The notes below the pieces were generated by a model. It had not been told where the DNA came from, made no database searches, and saw only the letters and a list, made by a program, of their open reading frames with translations. Shown here one piece after another: positions 10,150-19,470 of a stretch of 63,042 bases of DNA. The translations under genes and the position numbers were made by a program. Within the stretch, counting starts at the first letter, position 1. Each line of letters opens with the position of its first letter. The stretch covers positions 1 through 63,042 of the forward strand of contig AMGN01000025.1 in the NCBI GenBank assembly GCA_000309865.1. The letters are read 5' to 3'. Origin of the DNA: Methanobacterium sp. Maddingley MBC34. Lineage in GTDB: Archaea; Methanobacteriota; Methanobacteria; Methanobacteriales; Methanobacteriaceae.

Positions 10150-10225
10150 CCATTCACACAATATCCGGATTTTTTTTACCTTACAAGTAATACATCCTTC
10201 TATTGAATTTGGGGAGGAGGTATTT

Positions 10226-10327
10226 ATGAGCAAAACCTTCCTCAAAGAACTATTAGTACTAAGTACTATAAATACTTTATCTTATAAAAGTATTACTATT
10301 TGTTTTGATTTATCTTTCTTTTTATGA
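10226..10327 (+). CDS. possible 33-aa small protein
   Basis: A short frame starting MSKTFLKELLVLS follows an unusually strong ribosome site, GGGGAGGAGG, by five bases. It is not recognised and its C-terminus is hydrophobic. It lies on the strand opposite the hcg genes. The ribosome site is the only support, and the purine run also pairs with ACCTTCCTC just downstream, so it may be part of an RNA structure instead. Confidence 0.25.
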   Translation: MSKTFLKELLVLSTINTLSYKSITICFDLSFFL

Positions 10328-10389
10328 ATCATAAAGAAAATATATCAGTTTTTAATTCAATAAATCTTAACTAAGGATTTATTTTTGTC

Positions 10390-11151
10390 TTAAACCCTCA
10401 TATTTTGACAATTGATATGTTCCCAGGGCTTCCCTGTGTCCAGATAATCTGTTTTAATACCCATCTTACCAATTAACTGACATAGTTTGATTAAACCAGG
10501 AACTTCTGTTGCGTGGTGGGTGGCATCAACCAGGGTGATCCCTAATTTTCTGGCAAGAATACTTCCAGGATGGGTTAAATCACCAGATAATAATAGATCA
10601 GCCCCTTTTTCACTGGTCAACTTTATATAATGAGGATTCAAACCAAATCCAGATATTATGGCCACTTTTTTTAATGTATTTTGGTTTTTTCCTTTTACCA
10701 ATCTAATATTATCCACTGGGATTGATTTGGAAACGTTTCGTATGAATTCATCCAGGTTATATTCAGTACTACTGGTTCTTTTGGCATTACCGAGTCTTTC
10801 AGTATTACAGATTCTACCTATTCCAGTCTCAGGTTCCAAAACATCGGTAACTTCAAGTTGGAGGGATTCTGCCAGGGCATCATTTGCTCCGCCCTGGACA
10901 ATATCCCAGTTGGAATGGATGATGTAAGTGGGAATGGTTGGAGTAAATAGTGGTGGATGGTGACAAACTAAGAGATCTGCTTCGGTTGTCTCTTTTAAAA
11001 GGCCAGGAATAAGATCTAAAACTACTAATGCGTTTTCCACCTCGATTTCCTCCGGATGGCCCGGGCCAATGAATCCTACAGGATCATCCTTTAAAGCTAA
11101 TTTAAGAGGAACTTCTTGTTCTATACATTTGAAAAGTTCAGATGCTAACAT
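10390..11151 (-). CDS. hcgD: HcgD, Nif3-like protein of FeGP cofactor synthesis
   Basis: Nif3/DUF34-fold metalloprotein, 253 aa, encoded in all hcg clusters and proposed to handle iron in FeGP cofactor assembly. The two conserved metal-ligand regions are present: CHHPPLF (near residue 63) and DATHHATEVPG (near residue 218). Its ATG overlaps the hcgC stop by 14 bases, so the two are translationally coupled. It ends the hcgA-B-C-D part of the minus-strand cluster. Confidence 0.88.
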   Translation of the reverse strand: MLASELFKCIEQEVPLKLALKDDPVGFIGPGHPEEIEVENALVVLDLIPGLLKETTEADLLVCHHPPLFTPTIPTYIIHSNWDIVQGGANDALAESLQLEVTDVLEPETGIGRICNTERLGNAKRTSSTEYNLDEFIRNVSKSIPVDNIRLVKGKNQNTLKKVAIISGFGLNPHYIKLTSEKGADLLLSGDLTHPGSILARKLGITLVDATHHATEVPGLIKLCQLIGKMGIKTDYLDTGKPWEHINCQNMRV

Positions 11152-11917
11152 TTTCCACCCTAGAATCTATTTTTTGTAAGTATTCATCCAGTGCATCATC
11201 AGGAGATATTGGTTGCAGAGCAGAAATGATCATGGCAGGTTCGGTCATGAGTTTTGTGAATTTCTGGTGGTCTTTTTCTTTAAAAAGAACTCCCTCATAA
11301 AAATTCATACCCGCCACCCCGTAAAGAACTCCCTTATTTTTTAATAGATCATCAAGGGCTTTCCTAAGGATTTCAATGGTCATGGTCATGGTTCCGGAAG
11401 TTTTTGTATTCAAACCACCGGTTTTAAGAACTCCCTTATATTTGGAGCTGGCCAGTTCTATCCGGTCCATTATGTTGCTTTTTTCCATGATGCTGTTATC
11501 ACTACCATCAGAGGTGGGATCTTCCACCAGGAATAATGATACATCGGAATTTACAAATTCCCGGACTGATTCTGGACTCAGACCTCCCAAACCAGTGGTG
11601 TCAATTACCAGATCTGCATCACTGATCCGGGTTAAATCATCACTGAACTTTACACCATCACCCAGAAGTGATTCAAGATGGGGGTGAATATCTATAACAG
11701 TGACCTTTGAAAACTCTTTAAAACGTTCAGCCAGTTTCATCCCAGTGATGTAAGCCCCTACAATAACTGTTCTTTCCACATCCACGTCCAGTGATTCTAT
11801 CCAGTTGAGGGTGGCTTCACATTTAACATCTCCGATCAGCTTAACGATATCCCTCATTTCCATTCCGGAATACATGGTGTATACTTCTTCAGTGATTCCC
11901 CTTTCCTTTATGATCAT
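11138..11917 (-). CDS. hcgC: HcgC, SAM-dependent methyltransferase of FeGP cofactor synthesis
   Basis: DUF1188-family enzyme, 259 aa, that methylates the pyridinol ring carbon of the cofactor precursor using SAM. A Rossmann-like loop VIVGAYITGMKLAERF lies near residue 51 and the acidic end of the next strand is VTVIDIHPH (near residue 78). The start overlaps hcgB by four bases (ATGA) and its end overlaps hcgD, consistent with one operon hcgA-B-C-D. Confidence 0.9.
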   Translation of the reverse strand: MIIKERGITEEVYTMYSGMEMRDIVKLIGDVKCEATLNWIESLDVDVERTVIVGAYITGMKLAERFKEFSKVTVIDIHPHLESLLGDGVKFSDDLTRISDADLVIDTTGLGGLSPESVREFVNSDVSLFLVEDPTSDGSDNSIMEKSNIMDRIELASSKYKGVLKTGGLNTKTSGTMTMTIEILRKALDDLLKNKGVLYGVAGMNFYEGVLFKEKDHQKFTKLMTEPAMIISALQPISPDDALDEYLQKIDSRVENVSI

Positions 11918-12393
11918 TCCACCACCATAAATCCAATTCTCAAAAGAGCATGGGTTATTTCATCTCGGACTGCATCTTCTACTTCCTTACCATGTAGAAT
12001 ATGGGATGGTGATGTGGCTGCAGATAATATTCTACCTTTTTTATCCATTATCACTAGTAATGATCCAGAACCTGGAACTCCCAGGCGTCCTCTGGCAATT
12101 ACCAGATCACAATCACAGGTATCCAGGGCCATGAGGGCTTTGGTAATGGCAGGAGTTCGTGATAGATCTGCAGAATTGGTGTGGATGCACAAATGCTCAG
12201 CACTGGGTAAGTTAAACCGGGTTAAAACTTCATTTATGACCTTTGTTTTCACGGTGTTTCTGTTGGGAACCACTATTCTCTTACAGGAACGGATGTGTTT
12301 TTGGAGTGATAATAATTCCGCTTCTGTATCACCAAATCGCTCCCCATCAACAGATTCTTCATAGGCATTTTTGATTGTTTTCTCGAAGTCCAT
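11914..12393 (-). CDS. hcgB: HcgB, pyridinol guanylyltransferase
   Basis: DUF3236-family enzyme, 159 aa, that joins GMP from GTP to the pyridinol to form guanylylpyridinol, the organic half of the [Fe]-hydrogenase cofactor. Conserved stretches seen are VVPNRNTVKTK (near residue 41), IARGRLGVPGSGS (near residue 97) and SPSHILHG (near residue 127). An AGGT ribosome site lies before the ATG. It is 145 bp downstream of hcgA and overlaps hcgC by four bases. Confidence 0.92.
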   Translation of the reverse strand: MDFEKTIKNAYEESVDGERFGDTEAELLSLQKHIRSCKRIVVPNRNTVKTKVINEVLTRFNLPSAEHLCIHTNSADLSRTPAITKALMALDTCDCDLVIARGRLGVPGSGSLLVIMDKKGRILSAATSPSHILHGKEVEDAVRDEITHALLRIGFMVVE

Positions 12394-12538
12394 TGGAATA
12401 ACCTGCTTTTTTTAGTATCTGCAACTGTACTATTATCATTTCACTGGATATTTTTAAATTTCAATTATTATTTCACTAATCCCTAAATCTCATGGATCCC
12501 AATCTCATGGATCCCTAAATCACTTTTTAGTGAACTCT

Positions 12539-13579
12539 TCATATTTCCGTGATCCCCACTTCTTTAACTGGGCAGAGGATTTCATTAATTTGTGGATTGA
12601 GTCCAAGCTCTTTTATGGTGTTAATTACTTCCTTTAGGTTTCCACAACTGGGAGAACCAACTCCCTTAACATCCAGGGGATAGTCTTCTGGAATTACAGT
12701 TGCCACATTATCTGCTCCGGCCATTAATGAAAACTTAACATTCTCCGGGCCGATGGTGGGGGTGGGAACTGTGATTCGTAAATCATTAAACATCAATCTG
12801 GTTATGGCGATGGTTTTCATCTGCTCCATCAATGAACATGGGGGATAGTTGGCCATGGGTGTGTCCAGATAGGGGTTAAAGCCCATTATTGGTATTTCGC
12901 CCAGTGTGGGGAATTCTTTAAGTAGGAAAAGATGGTTTACTCGGTCCAGGTAGGATTCACCGATTCCAATGAGCAAACCTGATGATAGTTCCAGGCCCAC
13001 ATCGTTAACCATTTTACAGGCCATTAACCTGTCTTTTAGTAGTTCACCGGGTTTTAGATGGTTGAAGAGTTTTTGATTTATTGTTTCCAGGTTACAGCAT
13101 ACTGTGTCAGTCTGGTATTTGGCCAGTTGTTTCATTGATTCCGGATTGAGATCAGAGCCGACATTTACCAGTAACTCCAGTTTGGTGTTTTCTTTTACAA
13201 CTCTGGCAGCTTGAACTGCATGATGTCCATTGTAACCATGGGCACCAGAGCAGCTGATCCTGGGAATTCCTGATCTTTCCACAGACTTGGCTGCCATTAA
13301 TATTTCATCTTCTGTTTTTGTAAAAGAATGATAGTATCCTTCAGAGGATGTTTTAGCCGCGAAACCACAGTATTTACATTTAGGGGTGATTTTACATAAA
13401 TTGGTTAAATGAACAGTTGAGGTAAGTTTAATACTCCTGTTTCTGGAATCTCGAATTTCCGAAGCAGTTTCAAAAATTTTAAGAGTGTCTTCGTGAGATT
13501 TTGTTCTGAACAAATCCAGAACTTCATCTTTTCTTAAATTCTCTTCGTTTAACGCCCTTTTGATAATTTTGTTTATCAA
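12539..13579 (-). CDS. hcgA: HcgA, radical SAM enzyme of FeGP cofactor synthesis
   Basis: Biotin-synthase-like radical SAM protein, 346 aa, which builds the pyridinol ring of the [Fe]-hydrogenase cofactor. The iron-sulfur cysteines have the unusual spacing CX5CX2C (CKITPKCKYC, near residue 62), the hallmark that separates HcgA from ordinary radical SAM enzymes. A TTG start is used, with CAGGTG eight bases upstream. It lies 217 bp downstream of hmd on the same strand and heads the hcgA-B-C-D gene string. Confidence 0.94.
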   Translation of the reverse strand: MINKIIKRALNEENLRKDEVLDLFRTKSHEDTLKIFETASEIRDSRNRSIKLTSTVHLTNLCKITPKCKYCGFAAKTSSEGYYHSFTKTEDEILMAAKSVERSGIPRISCSGAHGYNGHHAVQAARVVKENTKLELLVNVGSDLNPESMKQLAKYQTDTVCCNLETINQKLFNHLKPGELLKDRLMACKMVNDVGLELSSGLLIGIGESYLDRVNHLFLLKEFPTLGEIPIMGFNPYLDTPMANYPPCSLMEQMKTIAITRLMFNDLRITVPTPTIGPENVKFSLMAGADNVATVIPEDYPLDVKGVGSPSCGNLKEVINTIKELGLNPQINEILCPVKEVGITEI

Positions 13580-13796
13580 TTTAGCACCTGATGTGTTTTT
13601 ATAAGTGTTTTAATAGTAAGACTTAGATGAACTTCCAATTCTTAACATGTCAATTCTTAACCTTTAATTGAAAGCGATAAGTTTGAAAGCTTAGTATTTG
13701 AAATCAATTATTTTCATGAAATCAATTAGTTCCAAATTTTCATATAATTCATTTCTTTTTATTTTCCCGGTTTAAAAAAAATAAAAAGGGGGTGAT

Positions 13797-14855
13797 TTAT
13801 TTTACGTTACAGGTAGGCCCCTTTCCTTTTCTGTTTTCCAGTACTTCCAGGACTGAAGGTAAGACATCTGCTGCAGCACCGAAGTTCATGGAATCAGCAG
13901 TACCCAGGAGTGCTCCAGGGTCTAGTTTTTCTTCCATGTGGTCTATTCCCACGCTGTTCATCAGATCTGTGACCTGGGTTAGTGATTCTTTGGCCATCAT
14001 CTGGGCAAAACCGGCTGGAGCACCGAGAATGTTCATTACTGAGTCACGGTAGCTCAAAATTCCAGCGTAGGTTATGGCAGTGAGTGCAGAACACATGTCA
14101 CATACAGGACCTAAAAGTTCTGCAGGTAGTTTAAATGCATTACCCCGTGCTGCTACACCCCAGTCCACCAAATTACAGATAGCCTCTTCAGATGCATAAC
14201 CTTCAGCAATATATACCTGTCCTTTCATTTCAGGAACTGCTCCAGGGTGATATGAAGATACGTTGACTTTTGGTGCAATGTTCATTTCATCGCTGGATAG
14301 GTCTTCAAATATTTTCTGGAACATGGTGGTGGGCACTGTACAAGCATGGGTTAAGATGGCACCTTCTTTGAGATCATCGGCGAATTTTTTAATGATACCC
14401 ATCTGCATATCACCCTTGGGGAACCAGGTCATAACCCAGTCAGCATCCTTAACTGCTTCATTATCATTGGTGGTAACTTCAAAACCTAAATCTTCAGGAT
14501 GTGTGAAGTGAATAGCACCTTTAGGTGGTTTTGGAAGGTCTTTAGCCACAGCATTAACTTTTTCTCTGATCTGTGGCATTATGCTTTCAGGATTATCTTT
14601 ATGAGCTTCAATAACTGCTTCGTATTCAAAGTCATCTATGACTGTGAAGTCGTTATCAAATACAGGATCCGATACTACAATTTCATCAATACCAGCTAAT
14701 TCTTTAAGTTCTGCTCCCATGGCAATAGTGGAATGGGTCATTGCTATTTCTGGTTTTCCGACTTGTTCTGCTACTTCGCAGGCTCGGCTGAAGTTTGTTA
14801 TCCCACTGGCGGCGTGGGTTCGATAACAACCGGCACCTAATATTGCAAGTTTCAT
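13797..14855 (-). CDS. hmd: Hmd, [Fe]-hydrogenase (H2-forming methylene-H4MPT dehydrogenase)
   Basis: Nickel-free hydrogenase, 352 aa, catalysing methenyl-H4MPT+ + H2 to methylene-H4MPT + H+ in CO2-reducing methanogenesis. The N-terminal Rossmann domain (GAGCYRTHAAS) binds the FeGP cofactor and holds the conserved His14. The iron-ligand cysteine is Cys172 in THACTVPTT (Cys176 in Methanocaldococcus numbering), and the conserved His203 is in SSYHPGAVPEM. The interval from the Cys to this His is 31 residues, and I recall 25 in characterised Hmd. The ATG at 14855 follows AGGAGTGAT. Hmd typically rises when nickel is limiting, which fits the adjacent nickel-uptake genes. Confidence 0.97.
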   Translation of the reverse strand: MKLAILGAGCYRTHAASGITNFSRACEVAEQVGKPEIAMTHSTIAMGAELKELAGIDEIVVSDPVFDNDFTVIDDFEYEAVIEAHKDNPESIMPQIREKVNAVAKDLPKPPKGAIHFTHPEDLGFEVTTNDNEAVKDADWVMTWFPKGDMQMGIIKKFADDLKEGAILTHACTVPTTMFQKIFEDLSSDEMNIAPKVNVSSYHPGAVPEMKGQVYIAEGYASEEAICNLVDWGVAARGNAFKLPAELLGPVCDMCSALTAITYAGILSYRDSVMNILGAPAGFAQMMAKESLTQVTDLMNSVGIDHMEEKLDPGALLGTADSMNFGAAADVLPSVLEVLENRKGKGPTCNVK

Positions 14856-15222
14856 ACTATCACTCCTTTTTTCTATCAAATAATAATACTACCAATAGTA
14901 TTAGTAGTACAAACTAAGATAGTCTAAATGTAATATAAATGTTTTGATTTATACCACATTTTATAAAATAAGGACAAAAATATAATAAAATTTAAAATTA
15001 TAATAATATAAAAATGCATATTTTATGGGACACCTTGTAGTTATGACTTTCTCCTAGCTAAAACAGCAATATGTAATACTTTAAATTAGTTTTATACTAA
15101 CTTTTAAATAGATTAACCAATTATTATAATTAGAATAAAAAAGCCCAGACTTGGATAAATAAAACAATGGATGAACATTATTAAGGTTTTACAGGCTTTA
15201 AAGATTATAAAAGGTGATTTTA
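14856..15222. promoter_or_regulatory. divergent promoter region of hmd and hcgG
   Basis: A 367-bp spacer without genes. A minus-strand TATA element (TTTATATTA, 14931-14940) faces hmd, putting the transcript start near 14905-14910. A 7-bp inverted repeat AATACTA-ccaa-TAGTATT (14885-14902) follows at the start of the leader. On the plus strand TATA-like sequences at about 15088-15110 face hcgG, and GTAATAC occurs at 15073-15079. The AATACTA/GTAATAC elements resemble those before cbiM2; common control by nickel is inferred. Confidence 0.5.
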
Positions 15223-16728
15223 GTGCACGATATGATCAAAGATGCAGTAAGTGACATGAATTCGGCTCTTGAACTCAGTAAATCCAATAAAAATGTCAAA
15301 AATGTGGTGGATGCAGTTTCACAGTTATCAACTCCGGAAGCAACCCAGCTGGGAATGAACTTCAAAAAATTCCCCCTAGGATGTGATCTGACTGAGATCG
15401 TGGTTGGTACCTGTGCATCAGACATGGAAAGAGATGAACTCATGGGTAACTGCATGTTATCAGACATGCTGGGTGCTTCAATCCATGTGTGTGCCTATGC
15501 CTTTGCCGATATCGCCGAAGCCAACAACATGAGGGGTATTGATATCCTCAGGGAAGTTAGAAACGCAACTGATGTTCCCCTGGATCTGGACCACTTTGGC
15601 CGTTACGGAGCCATGCGCTTCCCCAGGGAGATTGTTAAATGCCCAGGACAGTGCTATAATCAGGGCCCACCATTCCAGGAATGCCCACGGGATAGGATCC
15701 ACGCCAGACTCATGGATAAAGAGGAAGCTGCACATGATGAGAGGGAAGAATGGATCAAATGTTCCTCATCTGTGGCCATTAACGTTACCAGTGCCCAGGG
15801 CGGGGAAGGTCATGCTGCACCCTTAGAAGAGGCTGAAGAGATTGCCAGTCTTGCCCAGAAATATGGTAAAGGAGTGGAGGCCATCATGTTCATAGGAGAT
15901 GGATACGATGACCTGGTCACCGGATTTAGTAAAGCTCTGGAATTGGGAGCAGACATCTTTGTACTGGAGGGAGGGCCCTTCAATCAGTCCAGTGACCGCC
16001 TGGATAGCTTTGCCAAGGCCGTGGCCATGGCCCGTATACTGGTACCCGGGAAAATCGTAGCCACCAATGGAGCCTATGAAGATGAATGTCGTGTGGGACT
16101 GCAGGCAGGGCTTAACGCCATAATCACTGGTTTCCCCAAGAACCATCATGGATACATGTGCGGATACAGTCCCGGAACTGCAAAAAAAGGTAATTTCGGA
16201 CTTCCACGCGTTATAAAAATAATCAAAGAAGAACTCAAACCAGGTTTGACCAGCGTACCAATACAAAGAGGTGAACTGGAAGCACTAGCATGTTCAATTA
16301 AGGTAGTGGGTCCTGAAAACGTTTACCCTCAGAAAATAGGGGATTTCACAGTGGGAGATGCCCACTGGGCAGTGGTTCCCCATTCACCAATTTATGAGAA
16401 AGTGGAAGTTCAAAGGACCATACAGAGTATTCATGAAACTTTGACTGGTAGTAGTGCCGCACTCATTGGAGGCAGGTTTGTGTCATGGGCTCTGGCCAGA
16501 GAATTGAACAATGATATGGATGAGATCATCATCAGTGATAAGGATCCTTGGGTGGAAAAGGTAACTGTGGACATCTTAAATGAAGAACTCCCCTCCACTG
16601 TCATTGGGGCCTCATCAGATGATAAATCAGCATCAAAAAATGCAGATCACACCATAATTACTTCCACAATTCCGGGACTGGTTAGGAGGATTTCAAGAAG
16701 TTTGGATGGGGCTATTACTTTGATTTGA
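15223..16728 (+). CDS. hcgG: HcgG, FeGP cofactor biosynthesis protein (HmdC-like)
   Basis: Large hcg-cluster protein, about 501 aa, needed for [Fe]-hydrogenase cofactor assembly; recent work links it to iron/CO ligand chemistry. The N-terminal two thirds contains several conserved cysteines (for example CPGQCYNQGPPFQECP, near residue 145) and a TIM-barrel-like run. The C-terminus from about residue 405 has a fibrillarin-like Rossmann fold starting SSAALIGGRFVSWALA. The start is uncertain: GTG at 15214, GTG at 15223 (GGTGAT five bases before it) or ATG at 15232; the second is preferred. It is divergent from hmd. Confidence 0.9.
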   Translation: MHDMIKDAVSDMNSALELSKSNKNVKNVVDAVSQLSTPEATQLGMNFKKFPLGCDLTEIVVGTCASDMERDELMGNCMLSDMLGASIHVCAYAFADIAEANNMRGIDILREVRNATDVPLDLDHFGRYGAMRFPREIVKCPGQCYNQGPPFQECPRDRIHARLMDKEEAAHDEREEWIKCSSSVAINVTSAQGGEGHAAPLEEAEEIASLAQKYGKGVEAIMFIGDGYDDLVTGFSKALELGADIFVLEGGPFNQSSDRLDSFAKAVAMARILVPGKIVATNGAYEDECRVGLQAGLNAIITGFPKNHHGYMCGYSPGTAKKGNFGLPRVIKIIKEELKPGLTSVPIQRGELEALACSIKVVGPENVYPQKIGDFTVGDAHWAVVPHSPIYEKVEVQRTIQSIHETLTGSSAALIGGRFVSWALARELNNDMDEIIISDKDPWVEKVTVDILNEELPSTVIGASSDDKSASKNADHTIITSTIPGLVRRISRSLDGAITLI

Positions 16729-16858
16729 GTTAAATTATCCAAAAAATAAAAATAAAAATAAAAATAGGTTAAGTAGGGGATATCATTAGAATCAAATTTG
16801 TTTTTAATCCCCCCATTCCATCTAAACTATTATTCCTCTGATTCCACCTGTAACTGTT

Positions 16859-17383
16859 TCATGTGAATTTAAAACTCTGCATTATAATGTTGAATGCATT
16901 CTGGGATTTGTCAAAGTTTTGTGGTGTGGAAAAGAATGCAACAGTGTAAAGTGAATCATTATGTTTACACCAGTATTCCCTTTGCTTTATGTGGGTGCTG
17001 CCTTTATCTACGGTAAAAAGTAACTCATATGCACTTTCACCACTGATACTTGACTGATTTTTAGATATTATTTTATAACCGGAATTTTCATAAGATTCTA
17101 TGACGGTTTCTATATTATTATCCAGACTGTTACCAGTCAACAGAGGATGTTTTTGCACAGAGAATCCTGTTTCAGGATCAGATGGATCCGCTAGATTTAT
17201 CAGAATCTTGGATTGAGTTGTGTTACTTGGATACTGAACATCCGCTTTCACCCAGGAATCTGAATAATTAAATGAAAGACCATCCGCCTCATAATGCTTG
17301 CTAGTTTCTTCAGAGGAAATACAACCAGATATTAAAACTGCAAAACAGGAAATTATCATCAACAATACTAAGTAGTTTTTCAA
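16859..17383 (-). CDS. PsbP-like lipoprotein
   Basis: Secreted lipoprotein of 174 aa. A signal peptide of about 20 residues ends in the lipobox LISGC, so the mature protein would be anchored at the outer face of the membrane by Cys21. The rest resembles the PsbP/DUF1795-type fold of small archaeal surface proteins (GLSFNYSDSWVKAD near the start, an aromatic-rich C-terminus). The start is a TTG with GGGGAGG upstream. Function unknown; no obvious operon partner. Confidence 0.7.
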   Translation of the reverse strand: MKNYLVLLMIISCFAVLISGCISSEETSKHYEADGLSFNYSDSWVKADVQYPSNTTQSKILINLADPSDPETGFSVQKHPLLTGNSLDNNIETVIESYENSGYKIISKNQSSISGESAYELLFTVDKGSTHIKQREYWCKHNDSLYTVAFFSTPQNFDKSQNAFNIIMQSFKFT

Positions 17384-17583
17384 AAATTCAAGCCTCCCCG
17401 TTAATAATTAATTCTATTAAAATCCTATTAAAATAAAATAATCATATCATATAATATTTTCGGTTTTCTTTTTATTATTTTAACAGAGGTATCAGAGCAA
17501 TTTTTATTTCCAAGCAATCACCAGATTCCTGATTATTAAGATCCACCACCAAATAAGCCCTATAAGTTTAGGGGAAATTAAAG

Positions 17584-19398
17584 CTAGAAAGCTCCCCCTC
17601 CACCTCCACCAGATCCTCCTCCGGCTCCACCAACTCCGCCACCTCCAAAACCACCAGAACCTCCCCCACCATCACCCCCTGTGAGGTATATCTGCATTGC
17701 AGCGTAGGCGGCCATGAATGAAACCAGCGTGTACTTGAAATATTTATATTCTGCAGATTGGTGAAGTACATATAGTGGGCTGTTTGAAAACTCTTCATGG
17801 AGAGCTGTTATTCTGGATGATCTGGTAATAGCATCACCCACTCCCAGTGCAGTTCCATAAACCAGATACTCATTAAAAAGTTCTTCAGAATCAGGAAAAT
17901 GGTTTTTCGTATCCTTAATATGTTTTTTATACCTCATCCACCGGGCTCGGTAATCCCGGCCCTCATCTGTCCATCGGCCATTGACCTTGGCAGTCATGAG
18001 TAATGAGAAACCAGCCACCACAATAAGGGGGAAAGAGGTGTAAAAAGAATATTTAGCCCCTTGAATTGGGTTTTTAAATGTTAAAGCCATTATTAAGAGG
18101 GAACCCAGAAGAGCGACAAACCCATAAATATAAAGTCCCTTGTTGTCGGTTTCCATGAATAAACTTTCCAGTTTACCATGGCTTAACTCTTTAATTACTT
18201 TTCCCCTCCAATCGAAGTATTGCTTCTGGAAATGAGTTTTATCAAGATTTTCATTCATATCATGAAGATATACTGTACCTTTCTTTCCGTATTCCTTAAC
18301 AAATTTCATAACATTTTTTTCGAAACTTTTAAGGTGTGTTGATCCTTTTTTCTCATTTATTTTAAGTTTGATTCCAGTATCCTCGTCTTTATGAGGGTTG
18401 TACACCAGGATGTATCTTCTTCGGATGAGATCCATCATGGTGGCCAGGAATCCGTCAACTCCAGGATCACCCACATTTCTGGAGATCCCAAGACCGCAGA
18501 TCGCATTGACAATCGCTGGAGGGTCACGTTCAGGTAGATTTCCATCAAAACTTCCTTTATGGAAAATTCTACCACCCCATGATCTGTAGATTATGTAAAA
18601 AGGGTAGATCATACTAAGTAACATAACCAGTGGTAGAAATTGATACAACAATGTTTGAAAGTTTATCCAGCTGGTGTAATCAGCTTGTATTTTTTCCATG
18701 GCCACTGTACCATTTTGATCAACCTGCCTGCCACCATTGGTGCTGGTGAACTGTTCCAGGGGTATGGCCATCCTCACTTCAAACCATTCCTTCCTGGGAA
18801 TCTCCTTACTGATTACTGTGAAATCTGATCCCTGCCAGGAAGCGTTGACCAAGAGATAGGGAGGATTGATCCAGTATTTAACTCCGTCTTCTGATTTTAG
18901 ATGGATGGTAGAGTTTACCCTGCCCACAGGTACTTCCCATTCATTGCCCCAGGGCTGGTAATGCAGCTCGGCTACGTCATTGTAAAACTTCACCAACTGG
19001 AGAAAATCGTACTGATAAATAACATCCACCTCCCCATCAGAAAGAGGGAATGTCATTGCAGTGTCATCATATAAAAACACCTTGATGCGTTTTCCATTCT
19101 TACTATCCTGTACTTCGTATCGGGAATAAGCTCCAGATGTATTCACCTGTATATTTTCAACTGTTTCACCACTTTTCAGGGGGATGTCCCGGTAAACACC
19201 ATTGTAGGTTCCAAAAAAATGGTAATGGATGACTTCCTTCACATGGAGTGTGCCATCATCTCCCACAGTCAAGTTGATATTTGCCCAGGGGATGGTGTAG
19301 CTTCTGTCATCGGCAAAGGAAACTCCAGAACTAACCAAAAAGGAGGATAAAACAGATATTAGGATAAAAAATATCAGTATATTCTTTTTTGAATTCAT
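17584..19398 (-). CDS. DUF2207 membrane protein with glycine-rich tail
   Basis: Predicted membrane protein of 604 aa. A signal peptide or first helix (residues 8-28) is followed by an extracytoplasmic beta-rich domain typical of DUF2207 (to about residue 240), a membrane helix near residue 250, a cytoplasmic region, two or more helices near 420-465 and 555-575, and a C-terminal tail that is almost purely glycine with Ser, Ala, Val and Phe. AAGGGA precedes the ATG. The glycine tail is usual in this family and is not an assembly artefact. Function unknown; surface or envelope role inferred. Confidence 0.85.
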   Translation of the reverse strand: MNSKKNILIFFILISVLSSFLVSSGVSFADDRSYTIPWANINLTVGDDGTLHVKEVIHYHFFGTYNGVYRDIPLKSGETVENIQVNTSGAYSRYEVQDSKNGKRIKVFLYDDTAMTFPLSDGEVDVIYQYDFLQLVKFYNDVAELHYQPWGNEWEVPVGRVNSTIHLKSEDGVKYWINPPYLLVNASWQGSDFTVISKEIPRKEWFEVRMAIPLEQFTSTNGGRQVDQNGTVAMEKIQADYTSWINFQTLLYQFLPLVMLLSMIYPFYIIYRSWGGRIFHKGSFDGNLPERDPPAIVNAICGLGISRNVGDPGVDGFLATMMDLIRRRYILVYNPHKDEDTGIKLKINEKKGSTHLKSFEKNVMKFVKEYGKKGTVYLHDMNENLDKTHFQKQYFDWRGKVIKELSHGKLESLFMETDNKGLYIYGFVALLGSLLIMALTFKNPIQGAKYSFYTSFPLIVVAGFSLLMTAKVNGRWTDEGRDYRARWMRYKKHIKDTKNHFPDSEELFNEYLVYGTALGVGDAITRSSRITALHEEFSNSPLYVLHQSAEYKYFKYTLVSFMAAYAAMQIYLTGGDGGGGSGGFGGGGVGGAGGGSGGGGGGAF

Positions 19399-19470
19399 TA
19401 AAAATCCCTTATTTTATGTTTTATTCTTTATTTTCATATTCGCATTAACTGACCCTCTACCCACACCCAT

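Larger units (their letters stand above)
10010..10389. other. hcgD-hcgE spacer
   Basis: This 380-bp gap has no recognised gene on either strand. It contains a 62-bp stem-loop (10088-10149), a 33-codon frame with a strong ribosome site (10226-10327) and TATA-like and AGTACT/GTATTAC-rich sequence around 10250-10300 that could be the minus-strand promoter of hcgE. Confidence 0.6.

Noticed and set aside
17584..17680. Low-complexity glycine run at the end of the DUF2207 gene as a sequencing artefact
   Set aside because: Glycine-rich C-termini are typical of DUF2207 proteins and the frame stays open to a normal stop.
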